From positions 1 to 64,000 of the forward strand of contig JAEURX010000010.1 of NCBI GenBank assembly GCA_016788885.1: 64,000 nucleotides of DNA. The letters are read 5' to 3'. This document shows, one piece after another, positions 8,987 to 16,410 of the stretch. This DNA comes from Nitrospira sp. (GTDB lineage: Bacteria > Nitrospirota > Nitrospiria > Nitrospirales > Nitrospiraceae). Both the position numbers and the translations under genes were made by a program. Under the pieces are notes generated by a model. That model was not told where the DNA came from and made no database searches. It saw only the letters and a program-made list of their open reading frames with translations. Numbering within the stretch: position 1 is the stretch's first letter; each line of letters starts with the position of its first letter.

Positions 8987-9430
8987 TCAGTAGATTTTAC
9001 CCATGTATGAGGTTGTGCTGTAACCCGAGCCGAGTTCCTGTTGGGCATAAACGCTAATAATTTTTCCATTGAAGAACAGAAATTTGAATGGCTTATAGCC
9101 GATGTATCCGCCGTAGCTGTTCTTGGCGTTGACACTTGCATTTAGTACGTAACCAAACTTAAGTGAACCACCATGAAGAGGAGCTTCTCTCATCCATCCA
9201 GGGGACACAGTGGACCAATCAATTCTTGCTGAATCAGGGTCTTTTAGGCTTCCTTTGAGAAATTCTAAAGCTTGCCGTTGGGCTAACTCTTGAGAGATAG
9301 GGGGCCCGTAGTCTGCATTAGAAAGTTCTTCTTGGGTTGGGGGACCACTGGCGCAACCGCTCATTAAAGGAAAGACGATGGATAATGAAATTGCCATGAA
9401 TAGCAGGAATGGTTTCGACACAAGAGCCAT
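8987..9430 (-). CDS. Small exported lipoprotein (element cargo)
   Basis: The 147-residue protein has a lipoprotein signal peptide with lipobox MSGC (LSIVFPLMSGCASG). The mature part contains a conserved-looking L-K-D-P-D-S-A-R-I-D-W motif and a C-terminal Y-G-G-Y-I-G-Y-K-P-F-K-F-L-F-F-N-G segment that suggests beta structure. I recall similar small lipoproteins of unknown function in Proteobacteria but cannot name a family. It is the only minus-strand gene of the element and sits at its left end, the usual place for accessory cargo that is not part of the phage programme. RBS AAAGGAG lies upstream of the ATG at 9430. Confidence 0.75.
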   Translation of the reverse strand: MALVSKPFLLFMAISLSIVFPLMSGCASGPPTQEELSNADYGPPISQELAQRQALEFLKGSLKDPDSARIDWSTVSPGWMREAPLHGGSLKFGYVLNASVNAKNSYGGYIGYKPFKFLFFNGKIISVYAQQELGSGYSTTSYMGKIY

Positions 9431-9640
9431 ACAGTCTCCTTTATGGTGGAAATGCGCGGCATATTGCCAGAAGAACTGGCATTCGCCAAGTTCTCATTTT
9501 TGGGGCAGTTGTAATGAAATGGTTGTATTGGAGGCTCCGAGGCGAGCCTTTGGCGGGCTGGAATTGGAGATTCGCGGACTCTCTGTAAGTAAATGATTTA
9601 GCAGATGAAATTATCTATTTGTGGCGAAAGTGTGGCTAAC

Positions 9641-10090
9641 ATGAATGATACTCAAATGTGCAACGAAGCAACGATAACCGGCAGAACGCACGGCCTTACC
9701 ACCATGAAACGGGCCATAAAGACCCTTGGTAACCGTGCAATTGACCGTCGATCCAAGGTTGGCAAAGCGTTGGAAGCATGGCGAGGTGAATTGATTGCCG
9801 ATCTCGGAGGGCAGGATACGATCTCGGCGCAACAACAGACCTTGATTGAGCTAGCCGTGAGAACCAAGTTGCTCCTGGATTCAATAGACGCCTGGCTACT
9901 TCAGCAAGGTAGTCTTGTGAATGCGAGAAAGCGGACGGTCTATCCGGTTGTCCTTCAGCGGCAACAACTCGCCGATGGTTTAGCCCGGTATCTGTCCCAA
10001 CTTGGGCTTGAGCGTCGCGCCAAGCCTGCAAAGAGCTTGGCAGAAGTCTTGTCAGGCTCGGCCAGGAAGGGCGATCACCCAGCGGCATGA
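9641..10090 (+). CDS. Terminase-small-subunit-like phage protein
   Basis: The basic, mostly helical protein has about 149 residues. It contains G-R-T-H-G-L-T-T-M-K-R-A-I-K-T-L-G-N-R-A-I-D, then a D-L-G-G-Q-D-T-I-S-A-Q-Q motif, L-D-S-I-D-A-W-L-L, and V-N-A-R-K-R-T-V-Y-P-V near the C-terminus. Proteins of this type occur in prophages and behave like small terminase subunits or packaging adaptors; I make that assignment from resemblance only. The start is unsure: the frame is open from 9605, ATGs occur at 9605, 9641 and 9704, and none has a strong Shine-Dalgarno. If correct it would partner the large subunit at 12810, although the two genes are 2.7 kb apart. Confidence 0.5.
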   Translation: MNDTQMCNEATITGRTHGLTTMKRAIKTLGNRAIDRRSKVGKALEAWRGELIADLGGQDTISAQQQTLIELAVRTKLLLDSIDAWLLQQGSLVNARKRTVYPVVLQRQQLADGLARYLSQLGLERRAKPAKSLAEVLSGSARKGDHPAA

Positions 10091-10195
10091 AGTTGGCCTG
10101 GGCTTGGGCGATTGTCGGCAGAATACTATCGGTCCTCAACGGCAGGCGTCACCGAGGATCGGCATAACATTGACGCCAGAAAAATGGGGGCAATC

Positions 10196-10387
10196 ATGAC
10201 TGTGAAACAGCAAATGGCATTTCGAGCCACGCACACGGCCAGTGAGGTAACAGATGTGTTGGACCTCTTAGCCATCGTGCAGCATCGACTGCAAGAGGTC
10301 GGCGAGTTAGAAGCTGTGGGCCAATCAGTGACGGTCTTGCATGTGGCCGCAGAGAAATTGGCGAAGCTCAGGGCCTTGAGCTGGTGA
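10196..10387 (+). CDS. Small helical protein of unknown function (63 aa)
   Basis: The start ATG at 10196 has GGGGG five bases upstream, which makes it preferable to the earlier in-frame ATGs. The product MTVKQQMAFRATHTASEVTD is followed by a long amphipathic helix (D-L-L-A-I-V-Q-H-R-L-Q-E-V) and A-E-K-L-A-K-L-R-A-L. I recognise no family. It follows the terminase-small-like gene by about 100 bp and probably shares its transcript. Confidence 0.5.
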   Translation: MTVKQQMAFRATHTASEVTDVLDLLAIVQHRLQEVGELEAVGQSVTVLHVAAEKLAKLRALSW

Positions 10388-10518
10388 GAGCGGCTTCAGG
10401 CTGGTGACACGGCGGGTACTGGGGCACATGCTCGCCGTGTCCAGCCGAGAAGGCTCGGCTTCCTGTAGGTGGAAGGTGTATAGGCCATAACTTAATGTAC
10501 GCGGGTTGTGCTGAGGTA

Positions 10519-10527
10519 TGCTATAGT
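10519..10527 (+). promoter_or_regulatory. Extended -10 promoter for the structured RNA
   Basis: TGC-TATAGT is an extended -10 element (TGn plus a near-consensus hexamer). No good -35 hexamer lies at 16-18 bp, as is common for extended -10 promoters. The predicted start is near 10534, just before the structured segment. Confidence 0.45.
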
Positions 10528-10533
10528 GAGACC

Positions 10534-10731
10534 TGTTTGGACAAGATAGCATACGTAGTTACCGCGTGGGCAGCTATGGGTAGAAGCCTAGGTCCGCTGC
10601 GAGCTGAAACAGTGCCAAGGCACTGACCGCGTTCAGCGCAAGACCGTATAGCTGCCTGATGTTGTGACATAATTCGGCTCATCGAACGCAAAGGCCGACT
10701 GTGGGAGTTCATCCCATAGTCGGCCTTTTTT
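10534..10731 (+). ncRNA. Candidate ~200-nt structured RNA of the satellite
   Basis: There is no open frame here, but strong nested pairing is visible. GGCAGCTAT (10569-10577) pairs with ATAGCTGCC (10648-10656). Inside it GCTGAA (10603-10608) pairs with TTCAGC (10632-10637), and innermost CAGTGCC-AA-GGCACTG (10610-10625) folds as a hairpin. A strong intrinsic terminator follows at 10691-10731. With the upstream extended -10 this looks like a self-contained RNA gene, or a long structured leader of the HTH gene at 10754. P4-type satellites are known to use regulatory RNAs; similarity to those is not claimed. Confidence 0.5.
10691..10731 (+). terminator. Strong intrinsic terminator
   Basis: The left arm (10691-10706, AAGGCCGACTGTGGGA) pairs over 16 positions with the right arm (10712-10727) across a five-base loop, with one G-T pair. 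A T-rich run continues to 10731. It ends whatever is transcribed from about 10534 and separates it from the HTH gene at 10754. Confidence 0.85.
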
Positions 10732-10753
10732 ATTGCCTGAAAGGGGGAAAGTT

Positions 10754-10978
10754 ATGCCGCTCGTGAATGTAAAGCAGGCCGCGCAAGAGCTGGCCTGTAG
10801 TGAGTCGTTCTTGCGCAAACAGATGGGCAGGCGAGACTTTCCCCAGTATCGTCTTGGGTCAGATGTCCGGCTAGATCTGACCGAATTGCGAGCCTGGTTT
10901 CGGAGGAACAGCAGGGGACCAAGTGACCATGCTGACTCGCTGAATGGCTCTAGGACGAACGATCAGGGCGCGGCCTAA
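10754..10978 (+). CDS. AlpA/excisionase-like helix-turn-helix protein
   Basis: The 74-residue protein begins MPLVNVKQAAQELACSESFL and continues with a winged-helix/MerR-type pattern: V-K-Q-A-A-x-E-L-x-C-S-x-S-F-L-R-K, then F-P-Q-Y-R-L-G-S-D-V-R-L-D-L-T-E-L-R-A-W. This is the standard arrangement of phage excisionase/AlpA regulators, which bind DNA to control excision or early transcription. AAGGGGG sits just upstream of the ATG at 10754, making it better than the in-frame ATG at 10733. It follows the terminator at 10731 closely, so it needs either read-through or its own promoter. Confidence 0.7.
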   Translation: MPLVNVKQAAQELACSESFLRKQMGRRDFPQYRLGSDVRLDLTELRAWFRRNSRGPSDHADSLNGSRTNDQGAA

Positions 10979-11075
10979 GCCCTGCCCTGGGTCAGTCATG
11001 AACAAGCGATTCTACAGGCAAGGCGTCGCCCTGGAATCGGTACACAATCAGACGCCGCATAACAAGGGGTGGGGT

Positions 11076-11279
11076 ATGGAGACTGTAGAAAATAGCGTTA
11101 GCCTGATCCACGTCAAAGACATTATCGAACTGTTGAAGGGACATGCGTTGAACATGCGAGAGCTTCCCAACGTTGATCCGCTCATCATCGACGGATTGGA
11201 AAAGATGTCGAGCGGTTTCGTGATGCTGCACAAATGTCTGGAGCAGATGATTGCTACGGAGGTCGAAGAGGGCCTGTAA
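11076..11279 (+). CDS. Small acidic protein of unknown function (67 aa)
   Basis: The start at 11076 has AAGGGG about ten bases upstream. The sequence METVENSVSLIHVKDIIELL continues as two predicted amphipathic helices (P-L-I-I-D-G-L-E-K-M-S-S-G-F-V-M-L-H-K-C-L-E-Q-M-I). No family is recognised. Its place in a run of short genes between two HTH genes suggests a satellite early protein. Confidence 0.5.
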   Translation: METVENSVSLIHVKDIIELLKGHALNMRELPNVDPLIIDGLEKMSSGFVMLHKCLEQMIATEVEEGL

Positions 11280-11458
11280 ATGGATGCGGCGCTTGAGTTC
11301 TCTCCTGTTCCGCTCATGACGTTCGAAGTCATTTTATGTCATTTTAGGTTATTGTACGTAGTCACGAAAAATATTTCCTGACAAGTTTTCAAGGCCGTGT
11401 TACTTCATGTGAGAGAAAGTGAACGCGAGTAAATCTTAACCACAACGGAGGGACACAC

Positions 11459-11638
11459 ATGAATGAGTTGTTAACGATTCGAGAAGCCGCGAAGGAGCTT
11501 CGATGCTCACCCAATTTCCTCTATGTGCGAGTCAAGCAGCTTCCCCATATTCGCCTTTCGAAGCATGCCATTCGCTTTGAACGACATGTACTGCTGGAGC
11601 ACTTCAAGCAGGCAGCCACTCACGAAGAGACGCGATGA
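11459..11638 (+). CDS. Small excisionase-like HTH protein (59 aa)
   Basis: This short gene starts at the ATG at 11459 with CGGAGGG six bases upstream. The product reads MNELLTIREAAKELRCSPNF and continues L-Y-V-R-V-K-Q-L-P-H-I-R-L-S-K-H-A-I-R-F-E-R-H-V-L, a textbook single-domain helix-turn-helix of the excisionase/MerR-like kind. Its stop overlaps the ATG of the next gene (ATGA at 11635-11638), so translation is probably coupled. The 180-bp gap before it holds a tandem TCATTTTA motif (about 11330-11346) that could be an operator. Confidence 0.75.
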   Translation: MNELLTIREAAKELRCSPNFLYVRVKQLPHIRLSKHAIRFERHVLLEHFKQAATHEETR

Positions 11639-12102
11639 AACCGAAACTGAAAACCGTTCCGAAGGTGAGCGCCGAGGAAGAGGCGGATTTCGACTTTGGG
11701 ATCGCCGGTGAGCGAGGGGCGTTGATCCCTGCGGGGGACTATGACGTAGGCTTTGTCCGTGCCGTGAAGCCGTTCTGGTGCTTCAATCATCAGCGCACCT
11801 TGCTCTGGTTCCGCGTCACAACTGCGGGCGAACATCACGGGGTTGAGCTGTACATGGCGTGTCGCACCTCTCCACGGGAGGGGAAAAAGAGCCTTGCCCC
11901 AAGCTCCAAGCTCGTGCGGGCCTGTGCTCTGGCATTAGGTCGTTGGCCGAGCCGGACCGATCGATTAAGCACCACTGCGTTCAAGGGGAAGGCGTTTGCT
12001 GCACGGGTAGAAACCGTGACGCATGACCCGAAGAAGCAGCCGCTGTCAACAGAGGCGCAATATAGCATCATTCGCTCACTCACGAAGAAGATTGCGGGCT
12101 GA
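11635..12102 (+). CDS. Satellite protein of unknown function (155 aa)
   Basis: The product starts MKPKLKTVPKVSAEEEADFD and has a beta-rich middle (G-A-L-I-P-A-G-D-Y-D-V-G-F-V-R-A-V ... T-L-L-W-F-R-V-T-T-A-G-E-H-H-G-V-E-L-Y-M-A), then a basic C-terminal region with R-A-C-A-L-A-L-G-R-W-P. The opening beta segment with P-A-G-D-Y resembles the start of phage DUF669 or single-strand-binding-like proteins, but this is weak. It is coupled to the HTH gene before it by a 4-bp overlap. Confidence 0.55.
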   Translation: MKPKLKTVPKVSAEEEADFDFGIAGERGALIPAGDYDVGFVRAVKPFWCFNHQRTLLWFRVTTAGEHHGVELYMACRTSPREGKKSLAPSSKLVRACALALGRWPSRTDRLSTTAFKGKAFAARVETVTHDPKKQPLSTEAQYSIIRSLTKKIAG

Positions 12103-12154
12103 GCATCGGAAAGAACTGATACTTGAACAGGAAGCGTAACGTATACAACCACAA

Positions 12155-12413
12155 GTACCCTGACAATTACGGGTACCTGTACCATCCCCAGGCTAGGCCG
12201 AGACGGGCGATTTTGCCCCTTCCAGAGCGGGAATTCGGCGTATTGACCGTGAACGGGTATGGCAAGCTTTCGAGGGAGATAAACCACCCTCGAACGGTCC
12301 GTCACAGGACCGACTGGTAGGGATGACATCCCCCTGAGTTGAGGAGGCCGATAACCTCCCCAACTCAGGTGACCAGGCTGAACACGATGTGAGGGGTACG
12401 GGCATGATACCCG
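12155..12413 (+). other. Array of six consecutive hairpins between satellite genes
   Basis: The 426-bp non-coding gap at 12103-12528 holds successive perfect stems: GTACCC/GGGTAC (12155-12176), GGGC/GCCC (12205-12218), TTCGAGGG/CCCTCGAA (12269-12294), CGGTCC/GGACCG (12295-12312), CCTGAGTTG/CAACTCAGG with an inner GGAGG/CCTCC (12333-12369), and GGGTA/TACCC (12394-12412). No open frame explains it. It could be a structured RNA, a replication origin, or a packaging site, given the terminase gene 400 bp downstream. Confidence 0.5.
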
Positions 12414-12480
12414 ATTGCACGATGAGTGGAGAGAAAGATTGTAGCGCCGATTTTCTTGGCCCTTTGCCAATCATTCTCGC

Positions 12481-12509
12481 TTGACAGATCTCAATTTCAT
12501 GAGAATATG
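12481..12509 (+). promoter_or_regulatory. Sigma-70-type promoter before the 12529 HTH gene
   Basis: A perfect -35 TTGACA (12481-12486) is followed at 16-17 bp by a weak A/T-rich -10 (GAATAT or AATATG, 12503-12509). It lies about 20 bp before the start codon of the small HTH gene and may drive the terminase-capsid module. Confidence 0.4.
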
Positions 12510-12528
12510 CACCTAAGGAGATAAATGT

Positions 12529-12717
12529 ATGGACGAGCAACGACTAGAAACATCTGCGGAAATGGCACAGCGACTCAAAATTTCACGACAGTTTTTGCAC
12601 AAACTTACGGTCGCTTGTGCTGTGCCAGCATATAAGTTTGGAAGAAATTTTCGATACTCAGCCGAGGAGGTCTTGGCAGCGGTCAAGACACGTAAACGAC
12701 GCCGCCAAGGAAACTAG
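12529..12717 (+). CDS. Excisionase-family HTH protein (62 aa)
   Basis: The product MDEQRLETSAEMAQRLKISR continues Q-F-L-H-K-L-T-V-A-C-A-V-P-A-Y-K-F-G-R-N-F-R-Y-S-A-E-E-V-L, the helix-turn-helix plus wing of the excisionase/DNA-binding-domain family. It ends in a very basic tail (K-T-R-K-R-R-R-Q-G-N). AAGGAG lies nine bases upstream of the ATG. Just before the terminase gene, such a protein may control the packaging module or excision. Confidence 0.75.
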   Translation: MDEQRLETSAEMAQRLKISRQFLHKLTVACAVPAYKFGRNFRYSAEEVLAAVKTRKRRRQGN

Positions 12718-12809
12718 ACGGGCCGTGCGGTGCGTTTTCGCCCGCATACTCGCAGGTTCGGTGCAGTTCTGCCGCTCCACCGGGCCTGCGGCCCACAAAA
12801 AGCAACGCG

Positions 12810-14189
12810 ATGAACCAGATTGACCCGCTAAAGTTTTTTGCCGCGCTCCGTTGGATCGATGGGCGGCCTCTCATCGAAACGATAGAGGCTTACCGGAGGC
12901 AACTCTTCACGCAGGCCCTTTTTACGTTTGATGCTGATGGGCGGCCCCGCATCAACCGTGTGCTGAGCGGGCGAAGTAAGAAAAATTTTAAGTCGTCTGA
13001 TTTGTGCCTGGCGGGATTGTATTGCTTCCTATGCCGGACAAGTCCTCAAGGAAACGATGCGTACGTCTTAGCAAATGACGAAGACCAGGCCGGTGATGAT
13101 CTTGGATTACTCAAAAAGTTGATTGCGGTGAACCCCATTCTTGCGAATGAGGTTGAGGTGCTCCAAAAAGCGATTGTGCGCAAGGACGGTCGGGGAACGT
13201 TTCGAGTGCTCCCAGCGCGTGACGTGGCTGGTGCGCACGGCAAGACGGCATGCTTCATCGGGTACGATGAAATTTGGAACTATCGCACCTATGACTTGTT
13301 CGAAGCGCTGGCCCCTGATCCGACGCGTCCGGACGTGCTGGAGTGGATCACCTCGTATGCGTCGATCTACAACAGTCCAGGTTTCCCGCTGTATGACCTT
13401 TTCCAAAGCGGTAAGCGTTGCGATGATCCGCGCATGTTGTTTTCGTGGTACGCGGGAGATTTTACGACTGATCCAGCATTTAAGGAATGCGAGCCGGAGG
13501 CACGCGCCAATCCTTCAATGGCATCGTGGGCAAATGCAGACTATCTAGGGCAACAGCGCCGACGGCTTCCCTCTCATAAATTTCGCCGATTGCATCTCAA
13601 CCTTCCTGGCATGCCGGATGGGGCGGCACTCAATGCGGAACGAGTAATGGCCTGTGTTATCGAGGGCCGAAAGCATCTTGCCCCCAATCCAGAGCGAAAC
13701 TACACCGCCTTCGTCGATATGAGCGGAGGCTCGTCGGATGATGCGGTACTGGCTATCGCGCATTGGGAGGAGCAGCGGGCAGTCCTGGACCTGTTGCTGA
13801 ATCAGGGATCACGCCCGCCTTTCAATCCCCGTGTGGCTGTCAGTGCGTTCGTGGATACCTTGAAACAATACGGGGCCAGCAGCATTCACGGAGACGCGTA
13901 TGCGGGCCGGACATTCAAATGCGACTTCGAAGACCGAGGCATTAGCTATCATCTGTGTGAGTGGAATCGTTCTCAACTCTACGGCCAGATTGAGCCCGCC
14001 TTGAATAGCGGCCAGGTTGAATTGCTGGACCATCCGAAGATGCTGGAGCAGTTCCTTGGACTTGTACGGCGTGGAGAGAAGGTCGACCACGAACCGAACT
14101 CGCACGACGATTTTTGCAATGCAGCAGCCGGAGCGTTGGTTCTGGCAAGTCAGGTTAATGCGGGTCCTGGAATATACGTATTTACGTAA
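12810..14189 (+). CDS. terL: Phage terminase large subunit
   Basis: The 459-residue packaging motor and nuclease has a variant Walker A-like G-R-S-K-K-N-F-K-S at about residues 54-62. Walker B follows (C-F-I-G-Y-D-E-I-W, with catalytic Glu). The C-terminal RNase H-like nuclease is marked by F-V-D-M-S-G-G-S-S-D-D-A, H-G-D-A-Y-A-G and the final S-H-D-D-F-C-N-A-A-A-G-A-L. All key acidic residues are visible, so the enzyme appears intact. It drives DNA into a preformed head and cuts it. The gene precedes the capsid gene, but no portal gene is found between or after them. The start has only a weak ribosome-binding site. Confidence 0.9.
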   Translation: MNQIDPLKFFAALRWIDGRPLIETIEAYRRQLFTQALFTFDADGRPRINRVLSGRSKKNFKSSDLCLAGLYCFLCRTSPQGNDAYVLANDEDQAGDDLGLLKKLIAVNPILANEVEVLQKAIVRKDGRGTFRVLPARDVAGAHGKTACFIGYDEIWNYRTYDLFEALAPDPTRPDVLEWITSYASIYNSPGFPLYDLFQSGKRCDDPRMLFSWYAGDFTTDPAFKECEPEARANPSMASWANADYLGQQRRRLPSHKFRRLHLNLPGMPDGAALNAERVMACVIEGRKHLAPNPERNYTAFVDMSGGSSDDAVLAIAHWEEQRAVLDLLLNQGSRPPFNPRVAVSAFVDTLKQYGASSIHGDAYAGRTFKCDFEDRGISYHLCEWNRSQLYGQIEPALNSGQVELLDHPKMLEQFLGLVRRGEKVDHEPNSHDDFCNAAAGALVLASQVNAGPGIYVFT

Positions 14190-14421
14190 AGTGAGAGTTT
14201 CCGCGTCTCACAGGCCGTCTAGGCATCTGCCAATAGGCTGCATTGAGGGACGGCACCACCACGGGAGGGGGCAGGCCGAAATTACGACTGGCGAAGCGGT
14301 GTCTTGCTGGCTAGGCCAAGGCGGGGCGCAACGTGAGCCTAGGTCGTGAATGGGCCGCTCTTGAGGCCTGGGAGAGCGAATCCGGGTCAGTTCAATGTGA
14401 GCAGTGAGTAAGGGGAAAAGT

Positions 14422-15633
14422 ATGAATGGCGGAATAGTAGGACTCGAAAAGTCACTAGGGGAAATCAAAGTCGGCATCACGAACATGGTGATGAAGCATG
14501 ATGATCTCGAACATAAGCAGGACGAGCTCTCAAAGTATGTGCATGGTCGTGTGAAGGCTGGGCTGAAAGCCAGTCTGCCAGGTGTCGATCATTACCCCTT
14601 CAGCTTCGGGAAGGCACTGTTGGCAATCTCAGCAATGAATAGGGGCCAGGCCCATCTCGTCAAAGAGTGGAACGTAGGTCATGAGCTGGATGTGATGACC
14701 CAGGCCACCAAGAAGGCCATGGACACCGGCACGGCGGGTTCTGGAGGGGGGTACCTAATTCCTCGGGAACTCATGCCTGAGATCATTGAAATGATGCGAG
14801 CCGAGGCGCAGTTGGTGCAGCTCGGCGTGACGGTGCTGGACGGGCTCAAAGGCTCGCCGGTTGAATTCTCAAAGCAATTGGCGGCGGGATCGATTCAGTG
14901 GGTTGGTCAAAATCAGATCATTCCGAAATCTGACCCCTCGTTTGGCGGTGTGCAGTTGACGCCAAAAATTGCCGCCATGCGCTGCGGCTTTAGCAATCTT
15001 CTGAACATCTTGAGTAATCCCGGTATTGAAGATCTGATACGACGGGATTTTGCTCGGGTTCTTGCCCTTGAAGTTGACCGGGTGATTCTCGAAGGCACAG
15101 GCACAAGCAATCAGCCGATGGGTATTGCTCAAATGCCTGGTGTGCAGACATTCGCCTTAGGGACGGATGGTGGCGTGCTCGGATGGGACGAGGTCACTGA
15201 CCTGTTAGGAAAACTCGAAGACGCGAATGTGCCTAGCAAGAAATTGGGATTGGCGTTCCATCCCAAGGTCAAGCGCCTTTTAAAGAAGCAAAAGGTCGCC
15301 CAATATTCTGGAGACACGAAAGGTGCATATACCGTTGCTCCGGCTGCGTCGGATGAGAAGCTGCGCGAAATTCTGGGGGTCAACTTTGCCTCAACGACGC
15401 AGATTGCCACCAATCTGACTAAAGGCTCCGGTACCGGCCTGAGCCGCGTATACGCCGCCGATTTCTCGGAAGTCGTACTTGGCATGTGGGGCGGATTGGA
15501 GATCATTGCCACCAACATTGGTGGTGATGCGTGGATTACGAACAGCATTGAAGCTCGTCTCGTTGCCAACATGGATGTTGGCGCACGGCATCAGGAGAGC
15601 ATTGTGATTTGCTCTGACGCCAAAACAGCATAG
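14422..15633 (+). CDS. HK97-fold major capsid protein
   Basis: The protein of about 403 residues has a coiled-coil N-terminal delta-like region (M-V-M-K-H-D-D-L-E-H-K-Q-D-E-L-S) and then the HK97 capsid core: G-G-Y-L-I-P-R-E-L-M-P-E-I-I, W-V-G-Q-N-Q-I-I-P-K-S-D-P-S-F-G, A-L-E-V-D-R-V-I-L-E-G-T-G-T-S-N-Q-P-M-G, and a C-terminal E-A-R-L-V-A-N-M-D-V-G-A-R-H. I use the ATG at 14422 (AAGGGG upstream); a GTG at 14404 is in frame. HK97-type capsids normally need a protease and a portal, neither of which is encoded here. Those functions would have to come from a helper phage, or the element is incomplete. Confidence 0.92.
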   Translation: MNGGIVGLEKSLGEIKVGITNMVMKHDDLEHKQDELSKYVHGRVKAGLKASLPGVDHYPFSFGKALLAISAMNRGQAHLVKEWNVGHELDVMTQATKKAMDTGTAGSGGGYLIPRELMPEIIEMMRAEAQLVQLGVTVLDGLKGSPVEFSKQLAAGSIQWVGQNQIIPKSDPSFGGVQLTPKIAAMRCGFSNLLNILSNPGIEDLIRRDFARVLALEVDRVILEGTGTSNQPMGIAQMPGVQTFALGTDGGVLGWDEVTDLLGKLEDANVPSKKLGLAFHPKVKRLLKKQKVAQYSGDTKGAYTVAPAASDEKLREILGVNFASTTQIATNLTKGSGTGLSRVYAADFSEVVLGMWGGLEIIATNIGGDAWITNSIEARLVANMDVGARHQESIVICSDAKTA

Positions 15634-15649
15634 CAAGGAAGGGGGGGGG

Positions 15650-15673
15650 CGGGCGGGGCTTCGGCCTCGCCCG
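15650..15673 (+). terminator. GC-rich hairpin with TTCG loop after the capsid gene
   Basis: CGGGCGGGGC (15650-15659) pairs with GCCTCGCCCG (15664-15673) across a TTCG tetraloop, with one mismatch-type position. The T-run is weak (TTCTCTA), so it may be an attenuator or mRNA-stabilising hairpin rather than a full terminator. Downstream genes need transcription through it. Confidence 0.55.
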
Positions 15674-15694
15674 TTCTCTATCGAGGAGGACCGT

Positions 15695-16015
15695 ATGGAC
15701 GAAGATTCAACACTCTGGCAGGAATTGCTTCACGGCATCACCTGGAAAGAATTGTTTGCGCAGTATGCCGAAGCCCTCAACGAGTTGTTTGGGTATATCC
15801 GCCAGCATCCTAACGCCAAGCATGCCGATGAGCGGGTCGCCGCCGCCATGCAGACGGTTGTGGACGTGAATCAGGAGGTGGTCGGCTATGCCCGCAATCG
15901 TGAGGTGCAGCAGAGCCCACCACCGGTGGAGCTTGTCAAAACAGTTCTCGCAATCGCCTCGCAAGTTCGACGAGCCATTCCAGAGCCGACAATGCAGGGA
16001 AAGGATGCCGCATGA
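15695..16015 (+). CDS. Satellite protein of unknown function (106 aa)
   Basis: The acidic, helical protein starts MDEDSTLWQELLHGITWKEL. No domain is recognised. A clear GAGGA lies upstream of the ATG, and the gene overlaps the next one by 4 bp (ATGA at 16012-16015), showing translational coupling. Its place just after the capsid gene would fit a head-associated or regulatory protein, but nothing in the sequence decides this. Confidence 0.55.
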   Translation: MDEDSTLWQELLHGITWKELFAQYAEALNELFGYIRQHPNAKHADERVAAAMQTVVDVNQEVVGYARNREVQQSPPPVELVKTVLAIASQVRRAIPEPTMQGKDAA

Positions 16016-16380
16016 AACCCGCAGCCGAAACCGTAACGATTCCCCTGCGCGATACTGGCGCGGCCTTGGCTATGCTGCGTTTCGTGATTCATTCAGCCGG
16101 ACCCGAGCACTATGCCGACTGTGTGACGACCCTGCGCCAACTCGATGCCGTGATAATGGGCCGACTTGCGCAAGGTTCGACACCAGAGCCGAGGCGGGTT
16201 GATCCGCTTCCGGCGGAACGGTATTTAAACATTGAGGAAGTATGCGCACAATTTAAGGTGACGGCCCGCTGGCTCTATCGGCACAAATCGAAAATGCCTC
16301 ACTCTCAGCCAAGCCGGAAGCGGTTGATCTTTCCTGAGAAGGCGGTTACAAGGTGGTTTGCGAGTCGACAATCCGCTTGA
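16012..16380 (+). CDS. Protein with C-terminal excisionase-like HTH (122 aa)
   Basis: The N-terminal half (MKPAAETVTIPLRDTGAALA ...) is of unknown type. The C-terminal half reads Y-L-N-I-E-E-V-C-A-Q-F-K-V-T-A-R-W-L-Y-R-H-K-S-K-M-P-H-S ... R-L-I-F-P-E-K-A-V-T-R-W-F, a helix-turn-helix/wing of the excisionase type. It overlaps the gene before it by 4 bp. Lying next to the repressor and integrase genes, it is the best candidate for the excision directionality factor. Confidence 0.6.
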   Translation: MKPAAETVTIPLRDTGAALAMLRFVIHSAGPEHYADCVTTLRQLDAVIMGRLAQGSTPEPRRVDPLPAERYLNIEEVCAQFKVTARWLYRHKSKMPHSQPSRKRLIFPEKAVTRWFASRQSA

Positions 16381-16404
16381 CATGAACTATAACTGAGTTA
16401 TACA
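16377..16404 (+). promoter_or_regulatory. Strong promoter with operator-like palindrome for the XRE gene
   Basis: TTGACA (16377-16382) and TATACA (16399-16404) are spaced by 16 bp. A palindrome ATAACT-G-AGTTAT (16389-16401) overlaps the -10, as expected for an autoregulating repressor. The start codon ATG at 16411 lies where transcription should begin, so the transcript is probably leaderless. Confidence 0.65.
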
Positions 16405-16410
16405 TTGAGC

